A stretch of 46,535 nucleotides of DNA from Patescibacteria group bacterium (GCA_023381035.1 JAMCTK010000009.1:1-46535), one strand, 5' to 3'; positions 1 to 9,430 are shown, numbered from the stretch's first letter. Notes: generated by a model not told the origin, from the sequence alone. Translations and numbers: made by a program.

Positions 1-615
1 CTTCGAAACAGTAAGTAGGTTGAATATAAACTCTCCCAAAGAAAAACCTCCGATCGGAATCATTAGTAATAAGATTAATATAAAAAAACCAATTGATTCT
101 AAGGAAAGATAGGCGCGGGCTTCTTTTTCCGGCAAAAGAAGAGAAAATACTTTAGAGCCATCGAGAGGAGGAATTGGCAGTAAATTAAAAATTGCCAGTA
201 GTAAATTGATCTGAGCAATGACCATCAGTATTGGTAAAGTTAGAACAAGAAATGTAACCGAAGAAATAGATATTAGCTTTATTAATAGACTGGCAATGAT
301 TGCAATTAATATATTTGTTAGAGGACCAGCTATTGAAACAATGGCTAAATCTTTTCTACCTTCTTTCAAGTTAAACGGATCAACAGGAACTGGTTTTGCT
401 GCTCCGAAAACAATGGGAGATCCTGAAAGAATTAAGATAAGTGGTAGAGCGATGCTCATTACCGGATCGATGTGACTTTTTGGATTCAAAGTAAGTCTTC
501 CCAGAAGTCTGGCGGTTGGGTCACCAAGACGATCCGCAACATATCCATGAGCAATTTCATGCAGAATTGCTGAAAAAACCAAAATTATGACTGTTATTAT
601 TCCGGAAATTATCAT
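1..615 (-). CDS. Site-2 protease family (M50) intramembrane zinc metalloprotease, C-terminus cut by window edge
   Basis: This minus-strand reading frame starts at the ATG at 615 and runs without a stop to base 1, giving 205 residues with the C-terminus missing. It carries the zinc motif HEIAH near residues 21-25, followed by GYVADRLGDPTARLLGRLTLNP, the usual first region of short M50 rhomboid-like/S2P proteases. A second region, NLLPIPPLDGSK, holds the conserved Asp that supplies the third zinc ligand. Several hydrophobic segments surround both motifs, so the enzyme should cut substrates inside the membrane. The gene is divergent from rpmB and shares about 70 bp of intergenic DNA with it. Substrate is unknown. 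Confidence 0.9.
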   Translation of the reverse strand, partial: MIISGIITVIILVFSAILHEIAHGYVADRLGDPTARLLGRLTLNPKSHIDPVMSIALPLILILSGSPIVFGAAKPVPVDPFNLKEGRKDLAIVSIAGPLTNILIAIIASLLIKLISISSVTFLVLTLPILMVIAQINLLLAIFNLLPIPPLDGSKVFSLLLPEKEARAYLSLESIGFFILILLLMIPIGGFSLGEFIFNLLTVSK

Positions 616-684
616 ATAGATTATTAATTTACTAATTGAGTTTTAGGATTGTTTCAAGTATAATCATTGGAAAGGAATTTGTCT

Positions 685-921
685 ATGGCGATGCGTTGCG
701 ATAATTGCGGAAAAGGAATAATGACAGGACACAATGTGTCCCACTCAAAGAGAAGAACGGCAAAAGTTTTTAAGCCTAACCTTCATAATGCAAAAATTCT
801 TGTTGGTGGAGCAAGTAAGAGATACAAACTTTGCACAAAATGTCTAAGAATGCTTAAACCAGCTAGGAAAAATCAAGAAACAGAAGTTAAACCTCAAGAG
901 GCTCCAGTTATTACAGCCTAA
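685..921 (+). CDS. rpmB: 50S ribosomal protein bL28
   Basis: The protein begins MAMRCDNCGKGIMTGHNVSHS and matches bL28, a small basic protein of the large ribosomal subunit. Two CxxC pairs (CDNC and CTKC) form the zinc-ribbon version of the family. The 78-residue length is slightly above the usual 60-70 because of a C-terminal tail (QETEVKPQEAP...). The frame is open upstream to a TTG at 667, but the ATG at 685 is preferred because AAAGGA at 671-676 sits 8 nt in front and the product then begins as the family does. A -10 box TATAAT lies at 659-664. The stop overlaps the stop of the convergent gene by a few bases. Confidence 0.93.
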   Translation: MAMRCDNCGKGIMTGHNVSHSKRRTAKVFKPNLHNAKILVGGASKRYKLCTKCLRMLKPARKNQETEVKPQEAPVITA

Positions 922-1322
922 TCGTACAAATATTTTTCCTCTATCTTTGTTCTGACCATTAAGACAGGAAGAAGCAGGAAATTTAAAAAAACAACTCCTT
1001 GTAAGGATCTAAAAGAAAAAGTTAACCCAAGAAAAGTTAACCAAATTCCTAAATACATTGGATGTTTAAGGTATTTATATAAACCTTTTTTAGTTCTTTT
1101 GGTTTTTTTTGGTAGAACAGCAAATGAGGCTCCAAGATGAAGATAGCTCAATATCCAAAGAGTAATCCCAATACAGGAGAGGATAATTCCAACAAGTATT
1201 ACTATTGTAGGTAGATTAAGCGTATTTCGATAAGTGAAAAGAATGAGTAGATTTAGAAGATATAGAGTTGGAATAACTATTGTTAAGTAAAAAGACCAAA
1301 CCAAATTCCATTTAATTTTCAT
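918..1322 (-). CDS. Isoprenylcysteine carboxyl methyltransferase (ICMT)/PEMT-like membrane methyltransferase
   Basis: A 134-residue membrane protein with about four hydrophobic helices. The C-terminal half has GLYKYLKHPMYLGIW, the RHPxY-type SAM-binding motif of the ICMT/phospholipid methyltransferase superfamily. Bacterial members methylate small hydrophobic or lipid substrates; the actual substrate cannot be read from sequence. The gene is short for the family but has the full catalytic C-terminal block. It lies directly downstream of fmt on the same strand (9 bp gap) and overlaps the end of rpmB tail to tail, so it may be the last gene of a def-fmt transcript. Confidence 0.75.
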   Translation of the reverse strand: MKIKWNLVWSFYLTIVIPTLYLLNLLILFTYRNTLNLPTIVILVGIILSCIGITLWILSYLHLGASFAVLPKKTKRTKKGLYKYLKHPMYLGIWLTFLGLTFSFRSLQGVVFLNFLLLPVLMVRTKIEEKYLYD

Positions 1323-1331
1323 TTTTTTATC

Positions 1332-2165
1332 TTAAATCAAGCTTAGTTTTTTGAGGATTTCTTTTCCTTGTGAATAACCATTAATAAAATCTTTATAGCT
1401 CATTGGTTTTTTCCCCTCTACTTGGATTTTTTCTTCGGGTAAGAGTTTGATAATTTTAAATCCAGAGTTATTAAGTCTAGCTCTTGTAAATACTCCCGGC
1501 CATGGATAGTGTGCCCGTATCATTCTTTTTAATAATTCTTCTCGTGGGGGATGTTCAAGTTTAATTTCTCCCTTATCTTTAGTCAGAATTTGAGAAAAAG
1601 TTGCTCTATTATCATCCTGTGACGTCGTTTTTATCTCATTGTCCAGATATTTTTTTGCATCTCTTTCCAAAAGGTAAGCACCAGATTTAAAAAGCTTTAA
1701 ATACAAACTCTCGGAAGTATCGCTTACATCAACTTTCTCTTCTTTTTGGGAAATAATTGGGCCATGATCAACCTGATTGTCTAGAAGAATTAAGCTAACA
1801 CCAGTTATTTTATCGCCTTTTAAAATTGATGTTTGTGCGGGTGTTGGTCCACGATATTGAGGCAAGAGAGATGGGTGAATGTTTAAAATTCCCTTAGGGA
1901 AAATATTTAAAAACTCTTGAGGGAGAATTAGTCCGAAATTAGCAAGAACTGCAAATTTCGCATTCAAGCTTTTTGTTTTTTCAATTAATTCCTCATCAAT
2001 TTTTATAGAAGAAATCCAATCTATTTTATTCTCAGCACAAAAATCAATAACAGGATCGCTAGAATTTTCGTTGGGGGTAATAACTAATGACAATTCAAAG
2101 TTATTTTTTAAAACGTTCAGAATCGGGATGACATATTTTGATCCGCCAAGGAAGATTGTCTTCAT
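1332..2165 (-). CDS. fmt: Methionyl-tRNA formyltransferase
   Basis: Formylates Met-tRNA(fMet) with 10-formyl-THF for translation initiation. The motif NIHPSLLPQYRGPTPAQ (the family signature HxSLLPxxRGxxP) and the downstream LDNQVDHGPII containing the catalytic Asp are both present. At 277 residues it is shorter than the roughly 310-residue E. coli enzyme, with a reduced C-terminal OB-like tRNA-binding domain. It directly follows def: the def stop codon and the fmt start ATG share one base, which indicates translational coupling. The pair supplies and removes the formyl group of initiator methionine, a classic gene pairing. Confidence 0.93.
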   Translation of the reverse strand: MKTIFLGGSKYVIPILNVLKNNFELSLVITPNENSSDPVIDFCAENKIDWISSIKIDEELIEKTKSLNAKFAVLANFGLILPQEFLNIFPKGILNIHPSLLPQYRGPTPAQTSILKGDKITGVSLILLDNQVDHGPIISQKEEKVDVSDTSESLYLKLFKSGAYLLERDAKKYLDNEIKTTSQDDNRATFSQILTKDKGEIKLEHPPREELLKRMIRAHYPWPGVFTRARLNNSGFKIIKLLPEEKIQVEGKKPMSYKDFINGYSQGKEILKKLSLI

Positions 2166-2710
2166 TAAATTTTTATTTCGTCAAAAATCTCTTCGCCTTT
2201 TTCATTTTTTTCTGATTTATATAAGGCGCCTTTTTGTTCTAGGACTCTTTTTGGAAAGAGTACCCCGTTTAAATGATCAACTTCATGTTGAATGATAGTC
2301 GCCATGAATCCTTTAAATTTCTTGGTACGTTTCTTTCCATTTTCATCCAAAAAAGTAATCTGAAGAGAAGGATTTCTTTTAACTTCTCCCCAAATATTCG
2401 GAAGAGATAGGCATCCTTCTAGCTTTTTCGATTTCGTTTTTTTGGCTTTTTTAACCGGTTGCTCATCAGTCAATGTTATTTTGGGATTGATGAAGACGCT
2501 TATAGGAGATTCCAGTGTTGGTTTAGTAATAAATATTTGCAAAGATTTACCAACCTGGGGAGCAGCAAGTCCTACTCCAATAGGATCAGCTGCTGTTAGT
2601 AGGGAAGTTTTCATTTCTTCCAAAAATTTCTTGATATTGGAATCAATCTTAACTACTTTCTTGGCTTTTTGAGCAAGAACCGGATTTGGTGCTTTAACAA
2701 TCGTTGACAT
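2165..2710 (-). CDS. def: Peptide deformylase
   Basis: Removes the formyl group from nascent peptides. All three family motifs are visible: GVGLAAPQVG (motif 1), EGCLSLPN (motif 2, metal-binding Cys) and QHEVDHLNG (motif 3, HExxH metal site with catalytic Glu). A Lys-rich insertion (KKAKKTKSKK) sits just ahead of motif 2. The 181-residue length is normal. It is the first gene of a def-fmt(-ICMT-like) run, and a -10 element ends 9 nt before the ATG, so the transcript is probably leaderless or nearly so. Confidence 0.95.
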   Translation of the reverse strand: MSTIVKAPNPVLAQKAKKVVKIDSNIKKFLEEMKTSLLTAADPIGVGLAAPQVGKSLQIFITKPTLESPISVFINPKITLTDEQPVKKAKKTKSKKLEGCLSLPNIWGEVKRNPSLQITFLDENGKKRTKKFKGFMATIIQHEVDHLNGVLFPKRVLEQKGALYKSEKNEKGEEIFDEIKI

Positions 2711-2718
2711 TAAGAGAG

Positions 2719-2727
2719 ATTATAGCA
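2719..2727 (-). promoter_or_regulatory. Extended -10 promoter of def, predicted leaderless start
   Basis: On the minus strand this reads TGCTATAAT, an extended -10 box. Its last base lies 9 nt before the A of the def start codon, leaving no room for a ribosome binding site. No convincing -35 was found. Confidence 0.6.
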
Positions 2728-2749
2728 TAATTTTGACGTGGATTCGGAA

Positions 2750-5083
2750 TTATTGAGCCTGCCAGGCTTTCATGGCTTGTTCAGCACCTTTGTCTCCAGG
2801 AGCAAGATTTTTAAGAATATATTGCATTTGTTCGATAGCTTTTTGATTTTGCTCTTTGTTTACAACTCTTCCGTCTTTTCCTAAAGAACCCTGATGATAA
2901 AAAATTCCTAGGGCATAATATGCATCTCTATAATCAGGTTTTAGTTTAATTGTGTTTTGCAATGCTTTGATTGCATTCTCTGTTTGATTGTTTTGGCCAT
3001 ATAGAACTCCTAGATTATAAGAAATATTTGCGTCAGTTGGGGCAAGTTTTGCTGCTTTTTCTATTGCCTGTAAAGCCAAAACGTAATATTGCGGATTAGC
3101 TTGTCCAAGGGTATAAAGAACCCTGACTTTGGTTTTTGCAAAAACAACATTATTGGGATGTTCTAGAGTAATTTTATTTGTTAAAGCAACGGCATCTTCG
3201 GCCAGTTTGTTTGCGAGCTCTGCAGATCCTGTAGAATCTTTTTGCTGCTGAAGAACAGTAATGGACAACACAGCATTGTTGATTGAAAATTCATCCTGAA
3301 ACATTGGCTCTGATGGTCTGAGGGAAATTGCATTTTTAAGACTTGGGTATGCTTGTTGATATTGTCCGACTCGATCAAGATTTTGTCCTAAAGCATATGC
3401 TTTATCAGCGATCCAAGCAGTATAAAGACCATAAATTAAGTATGCTGATAAAACAGAGACGACAATAATTCCAGTTTTTTGTATTCCGGAAATCTTTTTG
3501 TATTCATCTTTGTAGAATTTAACCTTTGCTGATTTTTTGTCATCACTATTTACTTTTTTTGGTTTTAACGCAAATACAAAAGCTCTATTTTTATCAAGTT
3601 TTTCTAATAAAATTAAAGTAATTGCGGGGATTAAAAAGAAATAGATATTTACCATTACGACAGAAAAGCCAAAGAAATTAGACATTAGAATGGATAGGTA
3701 ACCTGAGGCAAAAGCAATTATTATTAAAAGATCAGAATTTAGTTCTTTAATCTTAAGTTTTTTTAGAGCGTCGCTAAAAAAGATCCACAAAAATACAAAG
3801 ATTATGGAAAGATAGGATAGAAGGCCGACTAGTCCGGTTGTTGCCAGATAATTTAGATATTCATTATGGGCTTTGTTGTACAAAAAGTTCCATTCCGAAG
3901 TGAGATTATGTGCTGCAGGTCTATATTTATAGTATGCAAAGGCAAAGGTTTCCACTCCTGTACCAAAAATAGGATTATTTTTCCAAGCATCAATTGCGCC
4001 CTCCCAGACAATGAGCCTTATCTTAAACGAATCAGTTCCTCCCAGTTCTCCAACATGGGTTTTTTCTGTTGTTTGAGTAGTTTCCGGTTTAGGAGCTTCT
4101 TTTTTAACTTTAGGGGCGGTAGTTTTTGATATGAAAGACTTAAGACTACTGTAGCCGAATCTATCAACTTGAGAGATGCTCGTTGAGGTAAAAAATGTAA
4201 CTAAGAGTAAAGACAATACTAAAATCAAAACATGTATATTTGATTTTGCAAAATTTTTAAGAGCAAACTTTTTTAACTCATCTCTTTTTATCCAGAGACA
4301 TAATCCTGCAAATACAATTAAAGAAATCCAAGAGGAAACAGTTGCCGACCTTGATTTTGCATACAAAAGATCGATATAGAAAAGTACAAAAACTAGCAGT
4401 AATCCAAGAGATCTTAAAGAAAACTTTTTGTAAAAAGGAGTAACAACTCCTTTTTTAATACTATTAATAAAAAAGGCAATAGAAACTGGAATTAAAATTG
4501 ACAAATAAGCGGCGAGCCAATCTGGCTGTCCGAGAGTAGAGAAAATACGAATCTTTGGCTGAAAATCAGATGTCCAACATGAAACGTCAAAGGTCCCTCT
4601 AAAAATTAAACAGGTAGGATCGTATCCGAAGTGAGACGGGAATCCCCATAGAGAAACGACTGTTCCGGCAATAAGACTTACGCCGATAACTCTTTTCACA
4701 TAATGAATGGAGTCAAGATTAGAAATAAATGCGTAATACAATAAAATGTAGGTAAATATGGAGAGCAGGCCACCGTTAAATCTGGTGTAGTAGCCCCAAA
4801 TAGAGGTATGTGGATCAAGAGACAAAAATGTTGAAATTACTTGTGATAGAAAAAAAAGGCCAATTGGAATATCAAGAATAGTTCTTTGAATTCGAAACTC
4901 TTTCTTAGCGATCATTTTGCTGATCCAGGCAGCACCAATAATAATGGTAATTGCAAAAGTTAGCCAGAGTTTGTTGAATTCAAAAAGCTCAGAAGTGTCA
5001 CTAATGACAATGAGCGGAACAAAAAAAAGCAGGGCATAAAAAGAATATTCAATTATTCTGTTACAGTAGTTAACAATTTTCAT
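2750..5083 (-). CDS. O-antigen ligase (Wzy/WaaL family) membrane protein with C-terminal TPR repeats
   Basis: A 777-residue protein with about ten or more membrane helices in the first 480 residues, then a soluble C-terminal part. The Wzy_C-type loop is visible as a GTG..TFAFAYYKYRP stretch, followed by HNLTSEWNFLYNKAHNEYL. This is the hallmark of O-antigen ligase/polymerase-like proteins that transfer or polymerise surface glycans. After residue ~540 one more membrane helix precedes TPR-like repeats (for example NISYNLGVLYGQNNQTENA), probably for partner contacts. It stands alone, divergent from mreB. The exact glycan and whether it ligates or polymerises cannot be decided. Confidence 0.85.
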   Translation of the reverse strand: MKIVNYCNRIIEYSFYALLFFVPLIVISDTSELFEFNKLWLTFAITIIIGAAWISKMIAKKEFRIQRTILDIPIGLFFLSQVISTFLSLDPHTSIWGYYTRFNGGLLSIFTYILLYYAFISNLDSIHYVKRVIGVSLIAGTVVSLWGFPSHFGYDPTCLIFRGTFDVSCWTSDFQPKIRIFSTLGQPDWLAAYLSILIPVSIAFFINSIKKGVVTPFYKKFSLRSLGLLLVFVLFYIDLLYAKSRSATVSSWISLIVFAGLCLWIKRDELKKFALKNFAKSNIHVLILVLSLLLVTFFTSTSISQVDRFGYSSLKSFISKTTAPKVKKEAPKPETTQTTEKTHVGELGGTDSFKIRLIVWEGAIDAWKNNPIFGTGVETFAFAYYKYRPAAHNLTSEWNFLYNKAHNEYLNYLATTGLVGLLSYLSIIFVFLWIFFSDALKKLKIKELNSDLLIIIAFASGYLSILMSNFFGFSVVMVNIYFFLIPAITLILLEKLDKNRAFVFALKPKKVNSDDKKSAKVKFYKDEYKKISGIQKTGIIVVSVLSAYLIYGLYTAWIADKAYALGQNLDRVGQYQQAYPSLKNAISLRPSEPMFQDEFSINNAVLSITVLQQQKDSTGSAELANKLAEDAVALTNKITLEHPNNVVFAKTKVRVLYTLGQANPQYYVLALQAIEKAAKLAPTDANISYNLGVLYGQNNQTENAIKALQNTIKLKPDYRDAYYALGIFYHQGSLGKDGRVVNKEQNQKAIEQMQYILKNLAPGDKGAEQAMKAWQAQ

Positions 5084-5213
5084 CTAGAAAGGTATCTAAT
5101 AATCCTAACACATCCTTTTTTTCCGATCAAGACGTTTTTCATCTATAAATTTATGTTGGCAAATAATGTTTCCAGATGGTATCATGGTTGTAATTTCAAA
5201 TTTTTAATTTAGG

Positions 5214-6344
5214 ATGTTTAATAAATTCTTCTCGTTATTTTCTCATGATATTGGTATAGATTTGGGTACTGCTAACACTCTTGTTTGGGTTAGAGATAAA
5301 GGTATTGTAATCAGAGAGCCGTCTGTTGTAGCAATTCACAAAAAAACTAAAAAAGTAATTGCAATAGGAGCTGAGGCAAAGAAGATGGTGGGCAAGACTC
5401 CAGCCTCGATTATTACTGTAAAACCGCTAAGAGGGGGAGTGATTTCAGATTTTGATGCTACAACGGCTATGATATCTCATTATATCCAAGCGGTTCATGA
5501 GTATGGAACCATCATGCCAACTGCGTGGTCAAGACCAAGGGTCGTAATTGGGATTCCATCATCTGTAACCGAGGTGGAAAGAAGAGCTGTCTGGGAAGCA
5601 GCGCTTGCTGCCGGGGCACGGGAAGCTTTTTTGATTGAGGAACCAATGGCAGCAGCAATCGGAGAAGGAGTTTCTGTTTTTACATCAACAGGCTCAATGG
5701 TTGCTGATATCGGTGGTGGAACTACGGAAATTGCAATTATTTCACTCGGCGGAATAGTTGTTGGAAAATCTTTAAAAGTAGCAGGGGACGATATGGACAG
5801 CGCCATTTCTCACTATATTAGATTAAGGCATGGACTCATTATTGGAGATAAAACTGCAGAAGAACTGAAAACAAAAATTGGCAGTGCCTATCAGGCAAAA
5901 TTAAGAGTTAAAAATTTCTCCCATAAGGATCTGAACGGAAAAGAAGGACAGAGTCAGGATCAAGCTGATGGAATGAAAAAAGGAGAGAAAATGGCAGTCA
6001 TTAGAGGTCGAGATATCGAAACAGGACTTCCCAAGAGCTTAAGGATTACAGAAGTTGAGGTCAGAGAAGCCCTCTCTCCAGTTATTGCAGAAATCATAAA
6101 TGGGATTGCAGATGTTTTAGAAGAATCTCCGCCTGAGCTTACCAGCGATATTCTTGAGCATGGAATCTTACTGACAGGAGGAGGATCTCTTCTTCCGGGA
6201 CTGGATCATTTGATCGTTGAAAGAACTCACATCCCCGTTATTAGGTCTGATGATCCTTTAACAACAGTTGTCAGGGGATGTGGAAAAGTTCTTGAAGACG
6301 ATACTCTATTACAGAGAGTAAAAGTAATCGGTGGTTTGCGATAG
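5214..6344 (+). CDS. mreB: Rod shape-determining protein MreB, with an extra internal insertion
   Basis: Bacterial actin that organises lateral cell-wall synthesis. The phosphate-1 motif DIGIDLGTANTLV lies at residues 12-24, phosphate-2 reads VADIGGGTTEIA and the adenosine motif is GILLTGGGSLLPG. The 376 residues exceed the usual 335-350 because of about 27 additional polar residues at ~227-258, between the conserved IGSAY and the RGRD segment; typical MreB has only about ten residues there. It is the first gene of mreB-mreC-mreD-mrdA. A TGGTATCAT extended -10 at 5177-5185 and AGGATG at the start codon are possible expression signals. Confidence 0.96.
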   Translation: MFNKFFSLFSHDIGIDLGTANTLVWVRDKGIVIREPSVVAIHKKTKKVIAIGAEAKKMVGKTPASIITVKPLRGGVISDFDATTAMISHYIQAVHEYGTIMPTAWSRPRVVIGIPSSVTEVERRAVWEAALAAGAREAFLIEEPMAAAIGEGVSVFTSTGSMVADIGGGTTEIAIISLGGIVVGKSLKVAGDDMDSAISHYIRLRHGLIIGDKTAEELKTKIGSAYQAKLRVKNFSHKDLNGKEGQSQDQADGMKKGEKMAVIRGRDIETGLPKSLRITEVEVREALSPVIAEIINGIADVLEESPPELTSDILEHGILLTGGGSLLPGLDHLIVERTHIPVIRSDDPLTTVVRGCGKVLEDDTLLQRVKVIGGLR

Positions 6345-6380
6345 AACAGTCAGAAAGACAATATTCCTCTGTTGGTTCGG

Positions 6381-6409
6381 TTGATCTGAGAGATGAAAAG
6401 TCCTACAAT
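6381..6409 (+). promoter_or_regulatory. Predicted internal promoter in front of mreC
   Basis: TTGATC (6381-6386), a 17-bp spacer and TACAAT (6404-6409) end 7 nt before the mreC ATG. This would allow leaderless mreCD-mrdA transcription independent of mreB. Confidence 0.5.
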
Positions 6410-6415
6410 AGGTCT

Positions 6416-7216
6416 ATGCAAAAAAAGGTAAGATTTACCTCAATTTTTTTGGTGCTTATTGTTGCTTCAGCTTTAATTTTAGGAATTTCAAGGTTGCAGT
6501 TTTTCAGAAATTTCACTATCGTGCCAACTGATCTTTTTGCTTCTATCAGAAAAGAGATGTATGGAAATTATATTAAGATTGTTACACTAGGCGGAAATAA
6601 TGATTTAGAAAAATTGAAAGAAGAAAACCAAGATCTAAGAAAAAAACTTTTAGATCAGAAAAAGCTTCAGGAGGATAACAACGCCTTAAGAGATCAGTTT
6701 CAAACAACCAAAATTAAATCGACTAGTTTGATTCAGGCAGATATTATTGGAGCTCCTAGTTTTGTTCCGGGAGTGTCTTTGCCTGAATTTTTAGTTCTTA
6801 ACAAAGGATTAGATGATGGCGCGAATTTAGGAGACGCTGTAATTTACAAAGACAATTTAATTGGTAAGATAACAAAGATTTCTTCTTCAATTTCAACCGT
6901 TACTCTTGTTTCAAACGGTTCAATTTCTCTTACCGCTAAGACAGGACAAGATAATAAAGTGGAGGGAGTTATTAAGGGTCAGGGGTCAGGAGAAATGCTT
7001 CTTGATAATGTCTTGTTGTCGGAGAATTTGAAAAAAGATGATCTAGTTTTAACCAAAGGAGATGCTGACCCTAATGGTCAAGGATTTCCGCCTGATTTAA
7101 TTGTGGGAAAGATAGTTTCAATTGATAAGAATCCAAGTGCTTTGTTTCAAAAAGCAGACGTAGTAAGTTTTGTTAATTTTTCTAAGCTAACAAGAGTTTT
7201 TATTTTCATAAAATGA
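6416..7216 (+). CDS. mreC: Rod shape-determining protein MreC
   Basis: A 266-residue bitopic protein with an N-terminal membrane helix (about residues 8-28), a coiled-coil segment rich in Glu, Lys and Gln (about 62-100) and a C-terminal beta domain containing the MreC-typical stretch FLVLNKGLDDGANLGDAVIYKDNL and LTKGDADPNGQGFPPDLIVGKI. MreC links cytoplasmic MreB to periplasmic PBP2 in the elongasome. It follows mreB by 71 bp and its stop overlaps the start of mreD by 4 bp. Confidence 0.93.
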   Translation: MQKKVRFTSIFLVLIVASALILGISRLQFFRNFTIVPTDLFASIRKEMYGNYIKIVTLGGNNDLEKLKEENQDLRKKLLDQKKLQEDNNALRDQFQTTKIKSTSLIQADIIGAPSFVPGVSLPEFLVLNKGLDDGANLGDAVIYKDNLIGKITKISSSISTVTLVSNGSISLTAKTGQDNKVEGVIKGQGSGEMLLDNVLLSENLKKDDLVLTKGDADPNGQGFPPDLIVGKIVSIDKNPSALFQKADVVSFVNFSKLTRVFIFIK

Positions 7217-7647
7217 GAAATTATCTATTAATTACATTCTTTTTTTTATTTTTTTTATTGGAATTAGTATTTACCACTATTCCATTGATGTTTATGTTGT
7301 TAATTAATTCAATAATTTTTTTTAGAAAAGAATGGGTTTTTTTGTTGGCATTTTTTTTAGGGATTCTGATAGATTTTTTTCAGATGCGTCAGCTCGGGGT
7401 AACGGCTCTTTTTTTTATTAGCGTTTTATATCTGGTAACACTTTATGAAAGAAAATTTGAGTCAACGTCCATATATTTTATTCTTATGGCTTCGTTTTTT
7501 ACCAGTTTTTTATATCTTTTGATTTTTTACAGCTTTTCCATATTGGAGTCATTAGCCGCCATGCTTATCTCATTTATTATTTTTAGCGTCTTTGAAAAAT
7601 TCACAGACAGCAAAATCGCTTTTCATTTGAGGAGAACAAATGGTTAA
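7213..7647 (+). CDS. mreD: Rod shape-determining membrane protein MreD
   Basis: A very hydrophobic protein of 144 residues with about five membrane helices and few polar residues. The sequence alone is poorly conserved, but size, topology and position between mreC (4-bp overlap) and a PBP2 gene (8-bp overlap) identify it as MreD. A segment ILIDFFQMRQLGVTALFF resembles the conserved MreD region with Gly and Asp in the second and third helices. Confidence 0.85.
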   Translation: MRNYLLITFFFLFFLLELVFTTIPLMFMLLINSIIFFRKEWVFLLAFFLGILIDFFQMRQLGVTALFFISVLYLVTLYERKFESTSIYFILMASFFTSFLYLLIFYSFSILESLAAMLISFIIFSVFEKFTDSKIAFHLRRTNG

Positions 7648-9430
7648 AACAGGAGTTGCTTTTCCGGACTACATTTCTACAGAAAAAATCAGAAAAAGAA
7701 ACAGAAATTTTGAAGGCAAAATATATTCTTTTAGAGGTTTTTTCTTAATTGTTTGTTTGGTTTTGGCAGTTGGTGCGATCCTTATAAAACTATTTTATCT
7801 CCAGGTAATAGAAGGTGCGTATTATCGTTATTTGGCTGATAATAACAGAACAAAAACAGTTGTCGTGCATGCTGCCAGAGGAATAATCTTTGATAGAGAA
7901 GGGGTTCCACTTGTTTATAATGTTCCCGGTTTTAGAAAAATAGTAGATGGTAAAACAACTTTAATTAATAAGGATGAAGCAATATCCTTGATAGCAAAAG
8001 GGGAGCAGAACTTAGAGGTTGATAGCTTAAGAGAATATCCTTTTAAAGAGGCAATGGCTCATGTTGTTGGATATATTGGCCAGATTTCTAAAGAGGAACT
8101 GGAGGATCCTAAATTTTCAGATAACAGAGGTGGAAATATTATTGGCAAGATAGGAATAGAAAGACAATATGAAGATAGGCTCAAAGGAGTGGACGAGAAA
8201 CAATTAATGGAGGTTAATAGCGTTGGAAAAATCGTCAGAAAATTAGGTCAAACAGATCCAATCCCGGGAGAGAATATAAGACTTACCATTAGTGCTGACG
8301 TTCAGAGTGCAGCTTATGAATCAATGAAGAAAATAAAAAAAGGAGCGGTAATTGTCTCTTCCCCAAAGGGAGAAATTTTAGCGCTTTATTCAAACCCTTC
8401 TTTTGATCCAAATCTTTTTACGCTTGGCAAAACCTATCGCACAGCTTCTGACAGCGCATATCCGGCTTTAGAAGATGTGCTATTGGATACAAATTATCAG
8501 CCCTTATTAAATAGATCGATTTCAGGTGAATATCCACCCGGATCAACCTTTAAGCTGATTGTAGCTGCGGGAGGATTAGAAGACAAAATCATAGATGAAA
8601 ATTGGGAGGTGGAAGATACGGGAGTTATTAAAATTGGTGAGTTTTCTTTTGCAAACTGGTTTTATACAGGTTACGGAAAAACTGATGGGTCAGTAAATGT
8701 TGTCAAAGGAATTAAAAGATCAAATGACATCTTTTTCTATAAGCTTGGCGATAAAATGGGTGTTAATGAAATGGCAAAGTGGTCTAAGAAATTTGGAATT
8801 GGAAAGCCTTTGGGAATTGACTTAGAAGAAGAATCCTCAGGTCTTGTACCTACTATTGAATGGAAAAAAGAGAATATCGGGGAACCATGGTATTTGGGCG
8901 ATAATTTTCATTACGGGATAGGACAAGGATACTTACTTACAACCCCGCTTCAAGTAAATGCATGGACGCAGGCAATTGCGAACGTTGGAATTTTGTATCA
9001 ACCTCATTTGCTTTTAGATCAAAAGCCCCGAGTTGCGGAAAAAAAGTTTTTAAGCCAGAAAACAGTTGAACTAGTAAGACAAGGGATGATTGAGGCGTGT
9101 GAGATAGGTGGTGTTGCCTGGCCACTATTTGACTATAAAGTAAAAAACAAAAATTTACCCATAGACGGAAGGAATTTTTTAGAAGCACCACAAGCAACAA
9201 CATCAGCAGGTTTTAAAGACTATAGAAAAGTTTCAATTGCTTGCAAAACAGGAACAGCTCAACACGGAGGAGAGCAAACAATGCCTCATTCCTGGATAAC
9301 TTTGTTTGCTCCCGCATATAAGCCGGAAATAGTTGTAACAGTACTAGCGGAGGAAAGCGGAGAGGGCTCTAATGTTGCAGCACCAATTGCTAAGAAAATT
9401 CTGGATAGTTATTTCTCCTCAAGGAAATAA
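7640..9430 (+). CDS. mrdA: Penicillin-binding protein 2 (class B transpeptidase of the elongasome)
   Basis: Cross-links peptidoglycan during cell elongation. A membrane helix occupies about residues 33-55, followed by the pedestal domain and the transpeptidase domain. Active-site motifs are present in order: SxxK as S302-T-F-K305 (in GEYPPGSTFK), SxN as S361-N-D and KTG at 536-538 (CKTGTAQHG). A clear Shine-Dalgarno GAGGAG at 7629-7634 sits 5 nt before the ATG and lies inside the end of mreD. The usual partner rodA is not adjacent; topA follows after a separate promoter. Confidence 0.95.
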   Translation: MVKTGVAFPDYISTEKIRKRNRNFEGKIYSFRGFFLIVCLVLAVGAILIKLFYLQVIEGAYYRYLADNNRTKTVVVHAARGIIFDREGVPLVYNVPGFRKIVDGKTTLINKDEAISLIAKGEQNLEVDSLREYPFKEAMAHVVGYIGQISKEELEDPKFSDNRGGNIIGKIGIERQYEDRLKGVDEKQLMEVNSVGKIVRKLGQTDPIPGENIRLTISADVQSAAYESMKKIKKGAVIVSSPKGEILALYSNPSFDPNLFTLGKTYRTASDSAYPALEDVLLDTNYQPLLNRSISGEYPPGSTFKLIVAAGGLEDKIIDENWEVEDTGVIKIGEFSFANWFYTGYGKTDGSVNVVKGIKRSNDIFFYKLGDKMGVNEMAKWSKKFGIGKPLGIDLEEESSGLVPTIEWKKENIGEPWYLGDNFHYGIGQGYLLTTPLQVNAWTQAIANVGILYQPHLLLDQKPRVAEKKFLSQKTVELVRQGMIEACEIGGVAWPLFDYKVKNKNLPIDGRNFLEAPQATTSAGFKDYRKVSIACKTGTAQHGGEQTMPHSWITLFAPAYKPEIVVTVLAEESGEGSNVAAPIAKKILDSYFSSRK

